A DNA stretch of 37,724 bases, from positions 1-37,724 of IMG/VR virus record IMGVR_UViG_3300035662_000072, one strand, 5' to 3'. The stretch is from a virus. Under the pieces are notes generated by a model, which saw only the letters and a program-made list of their open reading frames with translations, was not told the origin of the DNA and did not search any database. A program made the position numbers and the translations under genes. The first letter of the stretch is position 1. The number at the start of each line of letters is the position of its first letter. Of the stretch, positions 1 to 8,143 are shown piece after piece.

Positions 1-304
1 AGCAGCGTGGCTAACCTTAGAGTAGAGCTTCACCCCAAGCAGACGGAAGTATTTAATGATAATCACCGTTTTAAAGTGGTTGCTGCAGGACGAAGATTTG
101 GAAAGTCTCGTCTCGCTGCTTGGACCCTCATCATTGAGGCATTAAAATCTAAAGAGAAGGATGTCTTCTATGTTGCTCCAACTTTTCAACAAGCTAAAGA
201 CATTATGTGGACGGTTCTTAAGGAACTTGGACATGAAGTTATCAAAACTGTACACGAGAATACGGCGGTAATAACTTTAGTAAATGATAGAAAGATTTAC
301 CTCA
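1..304. repeat. Left copy of terminal redundancy (terL start)
   Basis: Bases 1-304 are repeated at 37421-37724 with 12 substitutions and no indels. All 12 fall on third codon positions of terL and are synonymous. An exact direct terminal repeat of one molecule would be identical, so I infer a circular map (circular permutation or concatemer) in which the two contig ends come from slightly different strains. Confidence 0.93.
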
Positions 305-1269
305 AGGGATCTGATCGCCCTGATACTATGCGTGGTGTTGGTCTTGCTTACGTTGTAGTAGACGAGTATGCGGACATGAAGCCGCAAGTGTTCGAGCAGA
401 TCCTTAGACCAGCACTGTCAGATGTAAAGGGTGGAGCACTGTTCATTGGAACCCCAAAGGGCAGGAACCACTTCTACGAGTTGTACCAGATGGCCCAAAA
501 GGAAGAAGATGAAGATTGGTCCTCGTTTCACTTTACTTCTTTTGATAACCCTCTACTCGATCCTAAAGAGATTGAGGCTGCAAAGAAGTCAATGTCTTCC
601 TTCAGTTTTAGACAGGAATACCTTGCTAGTTTCGAAGCCGCCTCCTCAGAACTCTTCAAGGATGAGTGGATACACTATGTTGACAGTGATGATGTTCCTG
701 ACGATGGGCAGTACTATATTGCTGTGGACTTGGCTGGTTTTGAAGATGTAAGCAAGCAAGCTAGTAACAAAAAGAAGCATCTAGATGAATCTGCAATAGC
801 TGTGGTTAAGGTTACTCTGGATGGATGGTTTGTAGATACTATAGTGTTCGGACGATGGGATATCAAAGAAACCGCCAACAAAATATTAGAAACAGCAAGA
901 AGTTACGATGTGCGGCTAGTAGGTATAGAGCGGGGAATGGCACGGAACGCCGTACTCCCGTACCTACAAGACTTGATGAAGAAGAAGTCGTTTTTCATCT
1001 CAGTGACAGAACTGACACATGGCAACAAGAAGAAGACGGACCGCATAGTATGGGCTTTACAGGGACGCTTCGAGCATGGAAGGATTAAGCTAGTTAGAGG
1101 CGAGTGGACTAAGCAGTTCGTGGATCAGCTCCTTAACTTCCCTAACAGCGCGGTACATGATGACTTGATTGATGCCTTAGCCTACATTGATCAGATTGGC
1201 ATCACAGAGTTTACTGACATGATTGAAGATGACGAGTACGAACCCTTAGACACAGTATCAGGATACTAG
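7..1269 (+). CDS. terL: Terminase large subunit (ATPase and nuclease)
   Basis: DNA-packaging motor that pumps phage DNA into the prohead through the portal and cuts concatemers. The 420-aa protein has Walker A GRRFGKS at residues 28-34 and Walker B YVVVDEY at about 115-121. The C-terminal RNase H-like nuclease shows an acidic DLAG strand, a DESAIAVV strand and a final DDLIDALAY motif. The GTG start is chosen because the homologous second copy begins in the same way at 37427, overlapping the terS stop by 8 bp. AGGAG lies just upstream across the circular junction. Length fits compact phage large terminases. The assignment is secure; the packaging mode (headful or site-specific) is not decided by sequence alone. 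Confidence 0.96.
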   Translation: MANLRVELHPKQTEVFNDNHRFKVVAAGRRFGKSRLAAWTLIIEALKSKEKDVFYVAPTFQQAKDIMWTVLKELGHEVIKTVHENTAVITLVNDRKIYLKGSDRPDTMRGVGLAYVVVDEYADMKPQVFEQILRPALSDVKGGALFIGTPKGRNHFYELYQMAQKEEDEDWSSFHFTSFDNPLLDPKEIEAAKKSMSSFSFRQEYLASFEAASSELFKDEWIHYVDSDDVPDDGQYYIAVDLAGFEDVSKQASNKKKHLDESAIAVVKVTLDGWFVDTIVFGRWDIKETANKILETARSYDVRLVGIERGMARNAVLPYLQDLMKKKSFFISVTELTHGNKKKTDRIVWALQGRFEHGRIKLVRGEWTKQFVDQLLNFPNSAVHDDLIDALAYIDQIGITEFTDMIEDDEYEPLDTVSGY

Positions 1270-1277
1270 GAGCAAGC

Positions 1278-1379
1278 ATGGATTACGAAATGATGAAAGA
1301 ACAAGAAGAGATGGAAGTAGAAGTCGAATACGAAGAACTAGAAGAAACAGACCCTTTCGGTGACACCACTAAGGACTAA
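1278..1379 (+). CDS. Small acidic protein, 33 aa
   Basis: A 33-codon frame between terL and portal, starting ATG 5 nt after an AGGAG and ending 2 nt before the portal ATG. The product is almost entirely Glu, Asp, Met and Tyr, with a C-terminal DPFGDTTKD, and has no recognisable domain. The tight packing and good ribosome binding site argue that it is translated. A small acidic peptide at this position could act as a packaging or portal-assembly accessory, but that is speculation. Confidence 0.7.
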   Translation: MDYEMMKEQEEMEVEVEYEELEETDPFGDTTKD

Positions 1380-1381
1380 AC

Positions 1382-3373
1382 ATGGCTGATTTTAAAGAAG
1401 ACCCAGTATCTGAATCAGATAAAGACCTAGTAGCCTTTATTATTGATCATTGTGATCGGTGGAAAGAACACCGTGATAACAACTATCAGGCTAAGTGGGA
1501 CGAGTACGAGCGCCTCTACTACGGCGTATGGTCTGACGAGGACAAGACTCGTGACTCAGAGCGCAGTAGGCTTGTGTCCCCAGCTATCCGTCAGGCAGTA
1601 GAGAACAAGACCTCAGAGATCATTGAGGCTACCACAGGACGTGGTGAGTTCTTTGAGCTAGAGGATGACGCTGCTGACCAACAAGAGATGGACGTTGAGA
1701 TGGTTAGTAGACAGCTTCACGATGACCTAAAGAAAGACAAGGTGGACAAGGTTTGGGCAGAGGTAAACCGTAACGCTGAAGTCTTTGGCCTTGGTGTGGC
1801 AGAGATCCAGATTAAATCTACTATGGAATTGCAACCTGCTATGCAGCCTATGCCCGGTGGTATGGGTTCTGCTATTGGGGTAATGGAAGCAGAGCGTGTG
1901 TCTGTCCCTGTCAAGTCGGTGCATCCTCGTAACTTTGTTTGGGACCCTAACTCTGAGACTGTGGACGATGCATTGGGTGTAGCTATCGAGGAGTACACCA
2001 GCCTCTTTAAAGTAGTTAAAGGGATTGAAGATGGGATCTACAGAAAAGTTAATATTGGTCCTGAGTTTAGTGATGCTGATCTCATCCCAAATCAACTGGA
2101 CTCACTCTACCAAGAAGATAAGGTACGAGTCCTTCGCTACTACGGGTTAGTTCCTCGTGAGTACCTAGAGGATCTAGAGAACGAAGGTGGTGAGGTAGCT
2201 GACCTGTTCCCAGAGGACAGCGATGCAGACAAATACGCAGACATGGTGGAGGCTGTAGTTGTTATTGCTAACAACCAGTACCTGCTCAAGGCTGAAGCTA
2301 ACCCATACATGATGAAAGACCGTCCTATTGTGACCTATGTACCTGAGAAGGTATCAGGCAGACTAGTGGGTATGGGAACCGTGCAAAAAGGCTACAATAT
2401 GCAGAAAGCTATTGATGCCCAGCTCCGTAGTCATCTGGACTCTTTAGCACTGACTACGGCCCCTATGATGGCAGCGGACGCTACAAGGCTACCCCGTGGC
2501 GTGTCTTATAAGGTTCAACCCGGAAAGACCCTGCTTACCAACGGTAACCCTAACGAGATCCTCTTCCCGTTCAAGTTTGGTTCTACTGATGCAGGCAATA
2601 TCTCTACTGCTAAAGAGTTTGAGACTATGCTCCTTCAGGCTACAGGAACCCTAGATAGTCAGGCGATGACCCGCTCTGTGGCCCAAGGCGATGCTGGTGG
2701 GGCTTCTATGTCCCTTGCTATGTCTTCTATCATTAAGAAGAATAAGCAAGCACTCATGAACTTCCAAGATGACTTCTTGATCCCTCTGATTAAGAAGGTA
2801 GCCTATCGCTATATGCAGTTTGACCCAGAGCGTTACCCATCTAGGGACTTCAGATTCACCCCTGCCTCCACCCTTGGCATGGTAGCTAGGGAGTATGAGC
2901 AGCAACAGTTCATTGGACTACTCCAAACCCTTGGTCCTAACAGCCCTGTACTGCCCTTGGTCTTAAAAGGCATCATAAAAGGCTCTAGTCTGTCCAATAA
3001 GGAAGAACTTTCGGCTGCTTTGGACCAGATGAACCAGCCAGACCCGGCCCAACAACAGATGATGATGGCCCAACAGGAGGCTCAAATCGGGCTTCTACAG
3101 GCCCAGATCGCTGAACTGCAGGGTAGAGCACAGGAAAGCCAAGCAAACGCTCAGGAGAGCCTTGCAAAGGCCCAGAAAACCAGTGTTGAGACCCAGCTTA
3201 TGCCTGAAAAGATGCGGATTGATGTGATTCAGGCTTCTTCTACCAACCTTTCCAACGAGACTACGGATGATTTTGAGCGCAGGATCAAGCTTGCCAACGT
3301 AATCCTGAAGGAACGGGAGCTAAAAACCAAGGAAAACATCGTAGAAGCACAAATGAACAAAAAAGTACAGTAA
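1382..3373 (+). CDS. Portal protein
   Basis: Dodecameric ring at the unique capsid vertex through which DNA enters and leaves. The 663-aa protein has an acidic N-terminal region, a central wing/stem region, and a C-terminal Gln/Ala-rich helical stretch (about residues 555-663) that looks like a coiled coil or barrel extension. Large portals with such helical C-termini are typical of P22-like short-tailed phages. The position directly after terL supports the call. It starts 2 nt after the 33-aa gene, so translation is probably coupled. Identification rests on length, context and general resemblance, since portals are poorly conserved. Confidence 0.88.
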   Translation: MADFKEDPVSESDKDLVAFIIDHCDRWKEHRDNNYQAKWDEYERLYYGVWSDEDKTRDSERSRLVSPAIRQAVENKTSEIIEATTGRGEFFELEDDAADQQEMDVEMVSRQLHDDLKKDKVDKVWAEVNRNAEVFGLGVAEIQIKSTMELQPAMQPMPGGMGSAIGVMEAERVSVPVKSVHPRNFVWDPNSETVDDALGVAIEEYTSLFKVVKGIEDGIYRKVNIGPEFSDADLIPNQLDSLYQEDKVRVLRYYGLVPREYLEDLENEGGEVADLFPEDSDADKYADMVEAVVVIANNQYLLKAEANPYMMKDRPIVTYVPEKVSGRLVGMGTVQKGYNMQKAIDAQLRSHLDSLALTTAPMMAADATRLPRGVSYKVQPGKTLLTNGNPNEILFPFKFGSTDAGNISTAKEFETMLLQATGTLDSQAMTRSVAQGDAGGASMSLAMSSIIKKNKQALMNFQDDFLIPLIKKVAYRYMQFDPERYPSRDFRFTPASTLGMVAREYEQQQFIGLLQTLGPNSPVLPLVLKGIIKGSSLSNKEELSAALDQMNQPDPAQQQMMMAQQEAQIGLLQAQIAELQGRAQESQANAQESLAKAQKTSVETQLMPEKMRIDVIQASSTNLSNETTDDFERRIKLANVILKERELKTKENIVEAQMNKKVQ

Positions 3374-3377
3374 ACAC

Positions 3378-3406
3378 TTGACTTTTTAGTAAAAGTGTGG
3401 TATAAT
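3378..3406 (+). promoter_or_regulatory. Sigma-70 promoter for scaffold/capsid unit
   Basis: TTGACT (3378-3383), a 17-bp spacer and TATAAT (3401-3406), directly after the portal stop codon. The predicted start near 3413 leaves a leader of about 40 nt before the GTG at 3454. Together with the terminator at 5771 it defines a separate capsid transcription unit. Confidence 0.88.
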
Positions 3407-3414
3407 TAATACAC

Positions 3415-3432
3415 TGTTGTAGAAATACAACA
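3415..3432 (+). promoter_or_regulatory. 18-bp dyad / 5' mRNA hairpin with GAAA loop
   Basis: TGTTGTA-GAAA-TACAACA is a perfect 7-bp inverted repeat with a GNRA-type GAAA loop, placed within the first ~20 nt of the predicted transcript. It could be a 5' stabilising hairpin protecting a highly expressed capsid mRNA, or an operator. A related dyad lies at 36491-36508. Confidence 0.6.
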
Positions 3433-3453
3433 CAGTCCTATTTAGGAGAAACT

Positions 3454-3696
3454 GTGGATAAAGACATTCAAGAATACTATGAGGCTAGGTTTGACATGAT
3501 GGCCTCAAAAGGATGGAAAGATCTGATTGAAGACAGCCAGAAAATGCTGGATGCCTACAACAAGATCGAAAGATTGACGGGTGTTGAGGACTTACACTAC
3601 GCCAAAGGACAGTTAGATATCCTAAACTGGGTAATAAACCTTAAGCAAACTTCGGAAGAAGCCTATAGGGAGTTAACAGATGAAACGGATATTTGA
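3454..3696 (+). CDS. Hypothetical protein, 80 aa, capsid unit
   Basis: First gene of the capsid transcription unit. It starts GTG, preceded by TTAGGAGAAACT. The protein is predicted to be mostly helical (DKDIQEYYEARFDMMASKGW near the N-terminus) and acidic, with no known domain. It overlaps the next gene by 17 bp, indicating coupled translation. The position between portal and scaffold suggests a head-assembly accessory, which is inference from context only. Confidence 0.8.
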   Translation: MDKDIQEYYEARFDMMASKGWKDLIEDSQKMLDAYNKIERLTGVEDLHYAKGQLDILNWVINLKQTSEEAYRELTDETDI

Positions 3697-3913
3697 GTTC
3701 AGGTGCGTTAAAGACCACCTCACCGAAAAATTGGTCGATGATGAGGTACGCTCTATAGAGTGTCCGCATTGTCGCAATGAAGCTTCTCGTATTATCTCGT
3801 CACCCCGCATCAGTCTGGAGGGCATCACAGGTGCGTTTCCTTCAGCACATGAAGCGTGGGCAAGAAAGCACGAAGAAGCAACTAGAGTCGCTTACAAGAA
3901 ACAGCAAGCCTGA
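3680..3913 (+). CDS. FmdB-like zinc-ribbon protein
   Basis: 77-aa protein with a zinc-ribbon-like N-terminus: C9 and H13 form the first knuckle and CPHC (C28, C31) the second. Then comes a conserved-looking stretch RIISSPRISLEG and a Gly/Ala/His-rich tail. It resembles small FmdB-type putative regulators that are frequent beside capsid genes in aquatic phages. The first knuckle is Cys-x3-His instead of the usual CxxC, so metal binding may be altered. Its role in head morphogenesis or regulation is unknown. Confidence 0.75.
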   Translation: MKRIFEFRCVKDHLTEKLVDDEVRSIECPHCRNEASRIISSPRISLEGITGAFPSAHEAWARKHEEATRVAYKKQQA

Positions 3914-3965
3914 TTCCAAGTGACATTTTAAAGTTCCTAGAATCCGTTGTGGACAGGAGGATAAT

Positions 3966-4781
3966 GTGGCAGCATCTTTTACCGAAACGCAAGAAGAGTT
4001 ATTTGAAGCAAGTGATATTACTCAGCAAGAGACTCAGCAAGTAGCTGAACAACCTCAGACTGAAACCGTACAGGAAGCAACTCCTGCAGAGGAGAATCTT
4101 CCAACCAAGTACAAGGGCAAGGGTCTTGATGAGATTATCAGGATGCACCAAGAGGCTGAGAAGCTTATTGGTAGACAAGCCCAAGAAGTTGGTGAAGTAC
4201 GAAAGCTTGCGGATGAGCTAATCAAGCGACAACTCGACAATAAGAAAGAAGTTGAGGTCACAAAAGAAGACGAGATCGATTTCTTTGAAGATCCGAAGAA
4301 GGCAGTAAACCGAGCAGTAGAAGCACATCCTGCTATTCTAGAGGCAAGGCAACAAACCTTGGCTTTAAAACAGCAGCAAACGCTGACAAAGTTACAACAG
4401 GAATTTCCTGACTTTCAGCAGACAGTAGCTGATCCTTCCTTTGCGGAGTGGATCAAAGCCTCACCAGTGCGTATGCGACTGTATGCTGCGGCTGATGCAG
4501 ACTTTGACTTTGATTCAGCCTCTGAGCTATTGACAAGTTGGAATTATGTTAAACCTAAAGCGGTAGCTCCTTCAGCTTCTGCTCCTGCGCCAGAGATTAA
4601 AGCGGCACAGAAAGCAGCAGTCAAATCAGCTACTGTAGATGTTGGTTCTAATACTGGTGCTACTTCTGCAAAGGTCTATCGAAGAGCGGATCTAATCCGT
4701 TTACAACTGGAAGACCCAGATCGTTATTACCAGCTACAAGATGAAATTATGGCTGCATACGCTCAGGGTCGAGTTAAATAA
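3966..4781 (+). CDS. Capsid scaffolding protein
   Basis: Internal scaffold that templates prohead assembly and is then removed. The 271-aa protein is highly acidic and Gln-rich at the N-terminus, has long predicted helices (residues about 50-150), an Ala/Pro linker (about 200-215), and a basic helical C-terminus ending in YAQGRVK. Acidic helical proteins with a basic C-terminal hook immediately before the coat gene are characteristic of phage scaffolds. It starts GTG behind GGACAGGAGGATAAT. No protease motif was seen. Confidence 0.85.
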   Translation: MAASFTETQEELFEASDITQQETQQVAEQPQTETVQEATPAEENLPTKYKGKGLDEIIRMHQEAEKLIGRQAQEVGEVRKLADELIKRQLDNKKEVEVTKEDEIDFFEDPKKAVNRAVEAHPAILEARQQTLALKQQQTLTKLQQEFPDFQQTVADPSFAEWIKASPVRMRLYAAADADFDFDSASELLTSWNYVKPKAVAPSASAPAPEIKAAQKAAVKSATVDVGSNTGATSAKVYRRADLIRLQLEDPDRYYQLQDEIMAAYAQGRVK

Positions 4782-4805
4782 ACTTAATCATTTAGGAGAT
4801 TTAAA

Positions 4806-5750
4806 ATGGCTCTTGGTACTGATCATGTAACAAAAACAACAGCGGATAAATTTATCCCTGAGATTTGGTCTGATGAAATCATCGCTGCTTACAAAAAGAA
4901 CTTGGTTGCTGCTAACCTGTTCTCGAAAATGTCTTTCAAAGGCAAGAAGGGTGATGTCCTTCACATTCCTAAGCCCACCCGTGGTGACGCTGCGCTCAAA
5001 GCTGCATCCAGTCAGGTAACTCTGATTGCTGCAACTGAGACTGAAGTTCTTGTTAACATTAACAAGCACTATGAGTACAGCCGCTTGATTGAAGATATTG
5101 TCGAAGTTCAGGCTCTCTCTTCGCTGCGCCGCTTCTACACGGATGATGCTGGCTATGCATTAGCTAAGCGTGTTGATATCGACTTGGTTCAGCTTGGTCG
5201 TGGTGTTAATGGTGCTACCATTGGTACGAATGACTACGCAACTGCTGCTGCAAGCACGAACGCTTTCATTGGTTCGACTGGCGCAACGATATACAACTCC
5301 AGCACGTCTAACGCTGCTGCTCTTGGTGAGGCAGGTATTCGCCGTTCCATCCAGCGTCTTGATGATCAAGATGTTCCGATGACTGATCGTTTCCTGATTG
5401 TTCCTCCGTCAAGCCGCAACACGTTGATGAGCATTCAGCGTTTCACAGAGCAGGCTTTTGTTGGCGAAGCTGGTTCCGCTAACACAATCCGTAACGGTCA
5501 AATCGGTGACGTGTTTGGTGTTAAAGTATTTGTAAGCACCAACGCTGACACTGCTGCTGGTGGTTCTGGCACAGACCGTATCTGCTTGTTAGCACACAAA
5601 GACGCGTTTGTGTTAGCTGAGCAGATGGGTGTTCGCTCACAGACTCAGTACAAACAAGAGTATCTTGGTACTCTGTTTACCAGCGATATGCTGTACGGTG
5701 TTGCTGAGTTGCGTGACGGCTCTGCTGTTGCTCTCGCAGTTCCTGCCTAA
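4806..5750 (+). CDS. Major capsid protein
   Basis: Coat protein of the icosahedral head, 314 aa, presumably HK97-fold. Placement after the scaffold, strong TTAGGAG ribosome binding site, Ala-rich body and absence of Cys-rich or enzyme motifs support the call. The N-terminal region (DKFIPEIWSDEIIAAYKKNL) and the region DVLHIPKPTRGD resemble coat proteins of short-tailed marine phages. Transcription probably comes from 3378-3406 and stops at the hairpin at 5771. Confidence 0.92.
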   Translation: MALGTDHVTKTTADKFIPEIWSDEIIAAYKKNLVAANLFSKMSFKGKKGDVLHIPKPTRGDAALKAASSQVTLIAATETEVLVNINKHYEYSRLIEDIVEVQALSSLRRFYTDDAGYALAKRVDIDLVQLGRGVNGATIGTNDYATAAASTNAFIGSTGATIYNSSTSNAAALGEAGIRRSIQRLDDQDVPMTDRFLIVPPSSRNTLMSIQRFTEQAFVGEAGSANTIRNGQIGDVFGVKVFVSTNADTAAGGSGTDRICLLAHKDAFVLAEQMGVRSQTQYKQEYLGTLFTSDMLYGVAELRDGSAVALAVPA

Positions 5751-5770
5751 GGCTTTATAAGCTAACGGCT

Positions 5771-5804
5771 CTCCTCAGCCTCACAAGGGCTGGGGAGTTT
5801 TCTT
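5771..5804 (+). terminator. Rho-independent terminator after capsid gene
   Basis: CTCCTCAGCC (5771-5780), a 7-nt loop and GGCTGGGGAG (5788-5797) form a 10-bp stem with one G-U pair, followed by TTTTCTT. It lies 20 nt after the coat stop codon and probably reduces read-through from the strongly transcribed capsid unit into the fibre genes. Confidence 0.9.
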
Positions 5805-5844
5805 AAGCAGATACTGTCTGTTTAAGCAAACTAACGGAGATTAA

Positions 5845-7095
5845 ATGGCTATCTATCGTGGTCCTGGTGGTCCAGGTGATGCAACAGCAGATGCAGCCAA
5901 TGCCGCTGCACTAGCCCTACAGTATGCTACTCTGGCAGCTAACCAAGCTGCCGCTGCTGCTACAAGTGCTAACAATGCTGAGAACGACTCTACTGGTGCT
6001 ATAGCTGCTGCAACCGCTGCACAGGCTTCTGCTGCTGCTGCCTTAACTTCACAAATTACTGCTGCTTCTTCAGCAAGTAGCGCATCTAATTCTGCTTCTT
6101 CAGCACAGCTTGCATCTACAACATCTATTAACTTAGCTAACGGGTTTAATGTATCCGCTACTACGCTAAGTCCTGGTTCTTCTGCTACTGCTGCATTTAA
6201 TAATACTACTTACGAACTCTCTTTAGGTTTACCTAGAGGTGATGTAGGCGCTACAGGGGCCACAGGAGCTACTGGCGCAACTGGTTCAACAGGCGCTCCA
6301 GGACCAGGAAACACGCTTTCTATTGGTACGGTTGCGACTGGCGCTGCAGGCTCTAGTGCCAATGCTACAATCACTGGTACTTCTCCTAGTCAGACACTAA
6401 ACCTAACTATCCCTCGTGGTGATACTGGGGCTACTGGAGCAACAGGTGCTACAGGCTCTACAGGTGCTGCTGGAACCGCTGCAACGATTGCTGCAGGAAC
6501 TACCACAACTGGTGCTCCCGGATCTAATGCGTCAGTAACAAACTCTGGTACTAGTTCTGCTGCTGTGTTTGACTTTACTGTGCCTGCTGGTGCTACAGGC
6601 GCAACAGGTGCTACGGGAGCTACAGGAGCCGCAGGAGCTGCTGCTACGATTGCTGTAGGTACTACGACTACTGGGTCTCCAGGCTCTAGCGCAACAGTAA
6701 CTAACTCAGGCACTAGCTCTGCAGCAGTGTTTGACTTTACTATTCCTGCTGGACAGGGTGTGCCTACTGGCGGTACTACAGGTCAGGTATTGCAAAAGAA
6801 TAGTTCTACTAACTATGATACTTCTTGGATAACATTTAGTTCTTTACCTAGTCAAACTGGCAATAACGGTAAGTACTTAACCACTGACGGTAGTACAGCA
6901 TCTTGGGCTACGGTTGCTGGTGGTGGTCAGATGGAAGGTAGTGCAGCAGCTAAGGCAATCTTCTGGAATGCTCAGACAATTGGTGAGAACATCACTATTG
7001 ATGGTACTCACAATGGGTGGACAGTAGGCCCGATTACGGTTAACAATGGTTTTGCTGTAACGGTCAGCAACGGCGCAAGATGGGTGGTGTTCTAA
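5845..7095 (+). CDS. Tail fibre with collagen-like repeats
   Basis: 416-aa trimeric-fibre-type protein. An N-terminal GPGGPGDA motif is followed by about 90 residues of Ala/Ser/Thr/Asn-rich coiled coil similar in style to T7-like fibre shafts. Residues about 95-310 hold four repeats of a ~55-aa module, each ending in a hydrophobic strand plus a collagen-like block of GAT triplets (about 6240-6309, 6419-6478 and 6587-6648). A C-terminal domain of ~100 aa (after [14 protein letters not shown]) may bind receptor or cap the trimer. The ribosome binding site is CGGAG. It heads a run of fibre/adhesin genes. Confidence 0.82.
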   Translation: MAIYRGPGGPGDATADAANAAALALQYATLAANQAAAAATSANNAENDSTGAIAAATAAQASAAAALTSQITAASSASSASNSASSAQLASTTSINLANGFNVSATTLSPGSSATAAFNNTTYELSLGLPRGDVGATGATGATGATGSTGAPGPGNTLSIGTVATGAAGSSANATITGTSPSQTLNLTIPRGDTGATGATGATGSTGAAGTAATIAAGTTTTGAPGSNASVTNSGTSSAAVFDFTVPAGATGATGATGATGAAGAAATIAVGTTTTGSPGSSATVTNSGTSSAAVFDFTIPAGQGVPTGGTTGQVLQKNSSTNYDTSWITFSSLPSQTGNNGKYLTTDGSTASWATVAGGGQMEGSAAAKAIFWNAQTIGENITIDGTHNGWTVGPITVNNGFAVTVSNGARWVVF

Positions 7096-7716
7096 ATGGC
7101 TATTACATTAGACGGTACTAACGGTATTACCACACCAGACCTAGAATCATCTGGGCCGGTGATTGGTACTACTGGAACATTTAGTGGAAATGTATCTGGT
7201 GTTGCAGGCACTTTTAGCGGTGCTGTACAGGTCAGTGGTGTTACTACTAATTTATATCCTCTTGTATCAGAAACTGCTAAAAGCGCCACAGGAGCAACTG
7301 TACAGTTTACAAGCATACCCTCTTGGGTTAAACGAATTACTGTAATGTTTAATGAAATTAGTACTAACGGTTCATCAAATGTACAAATTCAATTAGGTGA
7401 TTCTGGTGGTTATGAAACAAGCGGGTATACAGGAACTGCTTGGTTAGCAAATACTGTAAACACTGCCATGTCTGCTGGTTTTCTAATAACAGCAACTAAT
7501 TCTTCTACATACACATGGAACGGATCAGTTATTTTAACTAATTTCGGTAGTAATACTTGGATCTTACAAGGTTCCGTAGGTATTTCTAGTGTAGCTGCTG
7601 GTGGTGTTCAAAACGGTAAAAAGACTCTTTCTGATGTATTAACACAACTTCAAATTACCACAGTCAACGGCACAGACACCTTCGATGCTGGCACAATCAA
7701 CATAATGTATGAGTAA
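7096..7716 (+). CDS. Putative tail fibre/virion surface protein, 206 aa
   Basis: Begins MAITLDGTNGITTPDLES, a start commonly seen in fibre-associated proteins of aquatic phages, followed by a Gly/Thr/Ser-rich spacer (residues 20-50) and a beta-rich C-terminal domain (VQFTSIPSWVKRITVMFNE onward) resembling small jelly-roll-like virion domains. It starts 0 nt after the preceding fibre stop. No enzymatic motif. Probably part of the adsorption apparatus by context. Confidence 0.72.
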   Translation: MAITLDGTNGITTPDLESSGPVIGTTGTFSGNVSGVAGTFSGAVQVSGVTTNLYPLVSETAKSATGATVQFTSIPSWVKRITVMFNEISTNGSSNVQIQLGDSGGYETSGYTGTAWLANTVNTAMSAGFLITATNSSTYTWNGSVILTNFGSNTWILQGSVGISSVAAGGVQNGKKTLSDVLTQLQITTVNGTDTFDAGTINIMYE

Positions 7717-7726
7717 GGAATAAACT

Positions 7727-8143
7727 ATGGCTATTGCAATTAGTGGCGGTTCAACCAGCTTTACATCTACGATCTCAGCCTCTCCATCGGCTAACCGTAC
7801 TGTTACAGTCCCTGATGCTACCTTCACAGTAGGTTATCAAAACATCCCGCCGGTAGGAACCAAAACTGGATCCTATACTTTAACTACAGCAGATGTTGGT
7901 GAATATGTTCAGGTAGGCTCTGGTGGATCAATCACAATCCCAGACGCTACGTTTGCTGAAGGTGACGCAGTATCAATCTTTAATAACACAACGGGTGCAA
8001 TCACGATTACTTGCACAATCACGACTGCTTATATTGCTGGCACAGACGCAGATAAGGCTACTGTCAGTTTAGCAACCCGTGGTGTGTGTACGATTCTGTT
8101 TATTTCTGGCACAGTCTGCGTTATCACAGGAAACGTGTCATAA
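7727..8143 (+). CDS. Putative virion structural protein, 138 aa
   Basis: Beta-rich, Thr/Ser-rich protein with an N-terminal segment like that of its neighbours (MAIAISGGSTSFTST) and a body (TKTGSYTLTTADVGEYVQVG) that recurs in fibre-associated phage proteins. The ribosome binding site is AAGGAATAAACT. Located between two probable adhesin genes, it is best read as a fibre or decoration component; the exact role is unknown. Confidence 0.7.
   Translation: MAIAISGGSTSFTSTISASPSANRTVTVPDATFTVGYQNIPPVGTKTGSYTLTTADVGEYVQVGSGGSITIPDATFAEGDAVSIFNNTTGAITITCTITTAYIAGTDADKATVSLATRGVCTILFISGTVCVITGNVS

Noticed and set aside
1727-2095. Antisense open frames within the portal gene
   Set aside because: No ribosome binding site, no operon context on that strand, and compositions typical of shadow frames.
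3453-3461. Second TGTGGATAA (DnaA box) near the capsid unit
   Set aside because: It consists of the T before, and first codons of, the 80-aa gene (GTG GAT AA...), so coding explains it.
6240-6650. CRISPR-like or tandem DNA repeat array
   Set aside because: The periodicity is the collagen-like GAT codon repeat of a fibre protein; there are no spacer-repeat units of constant length.
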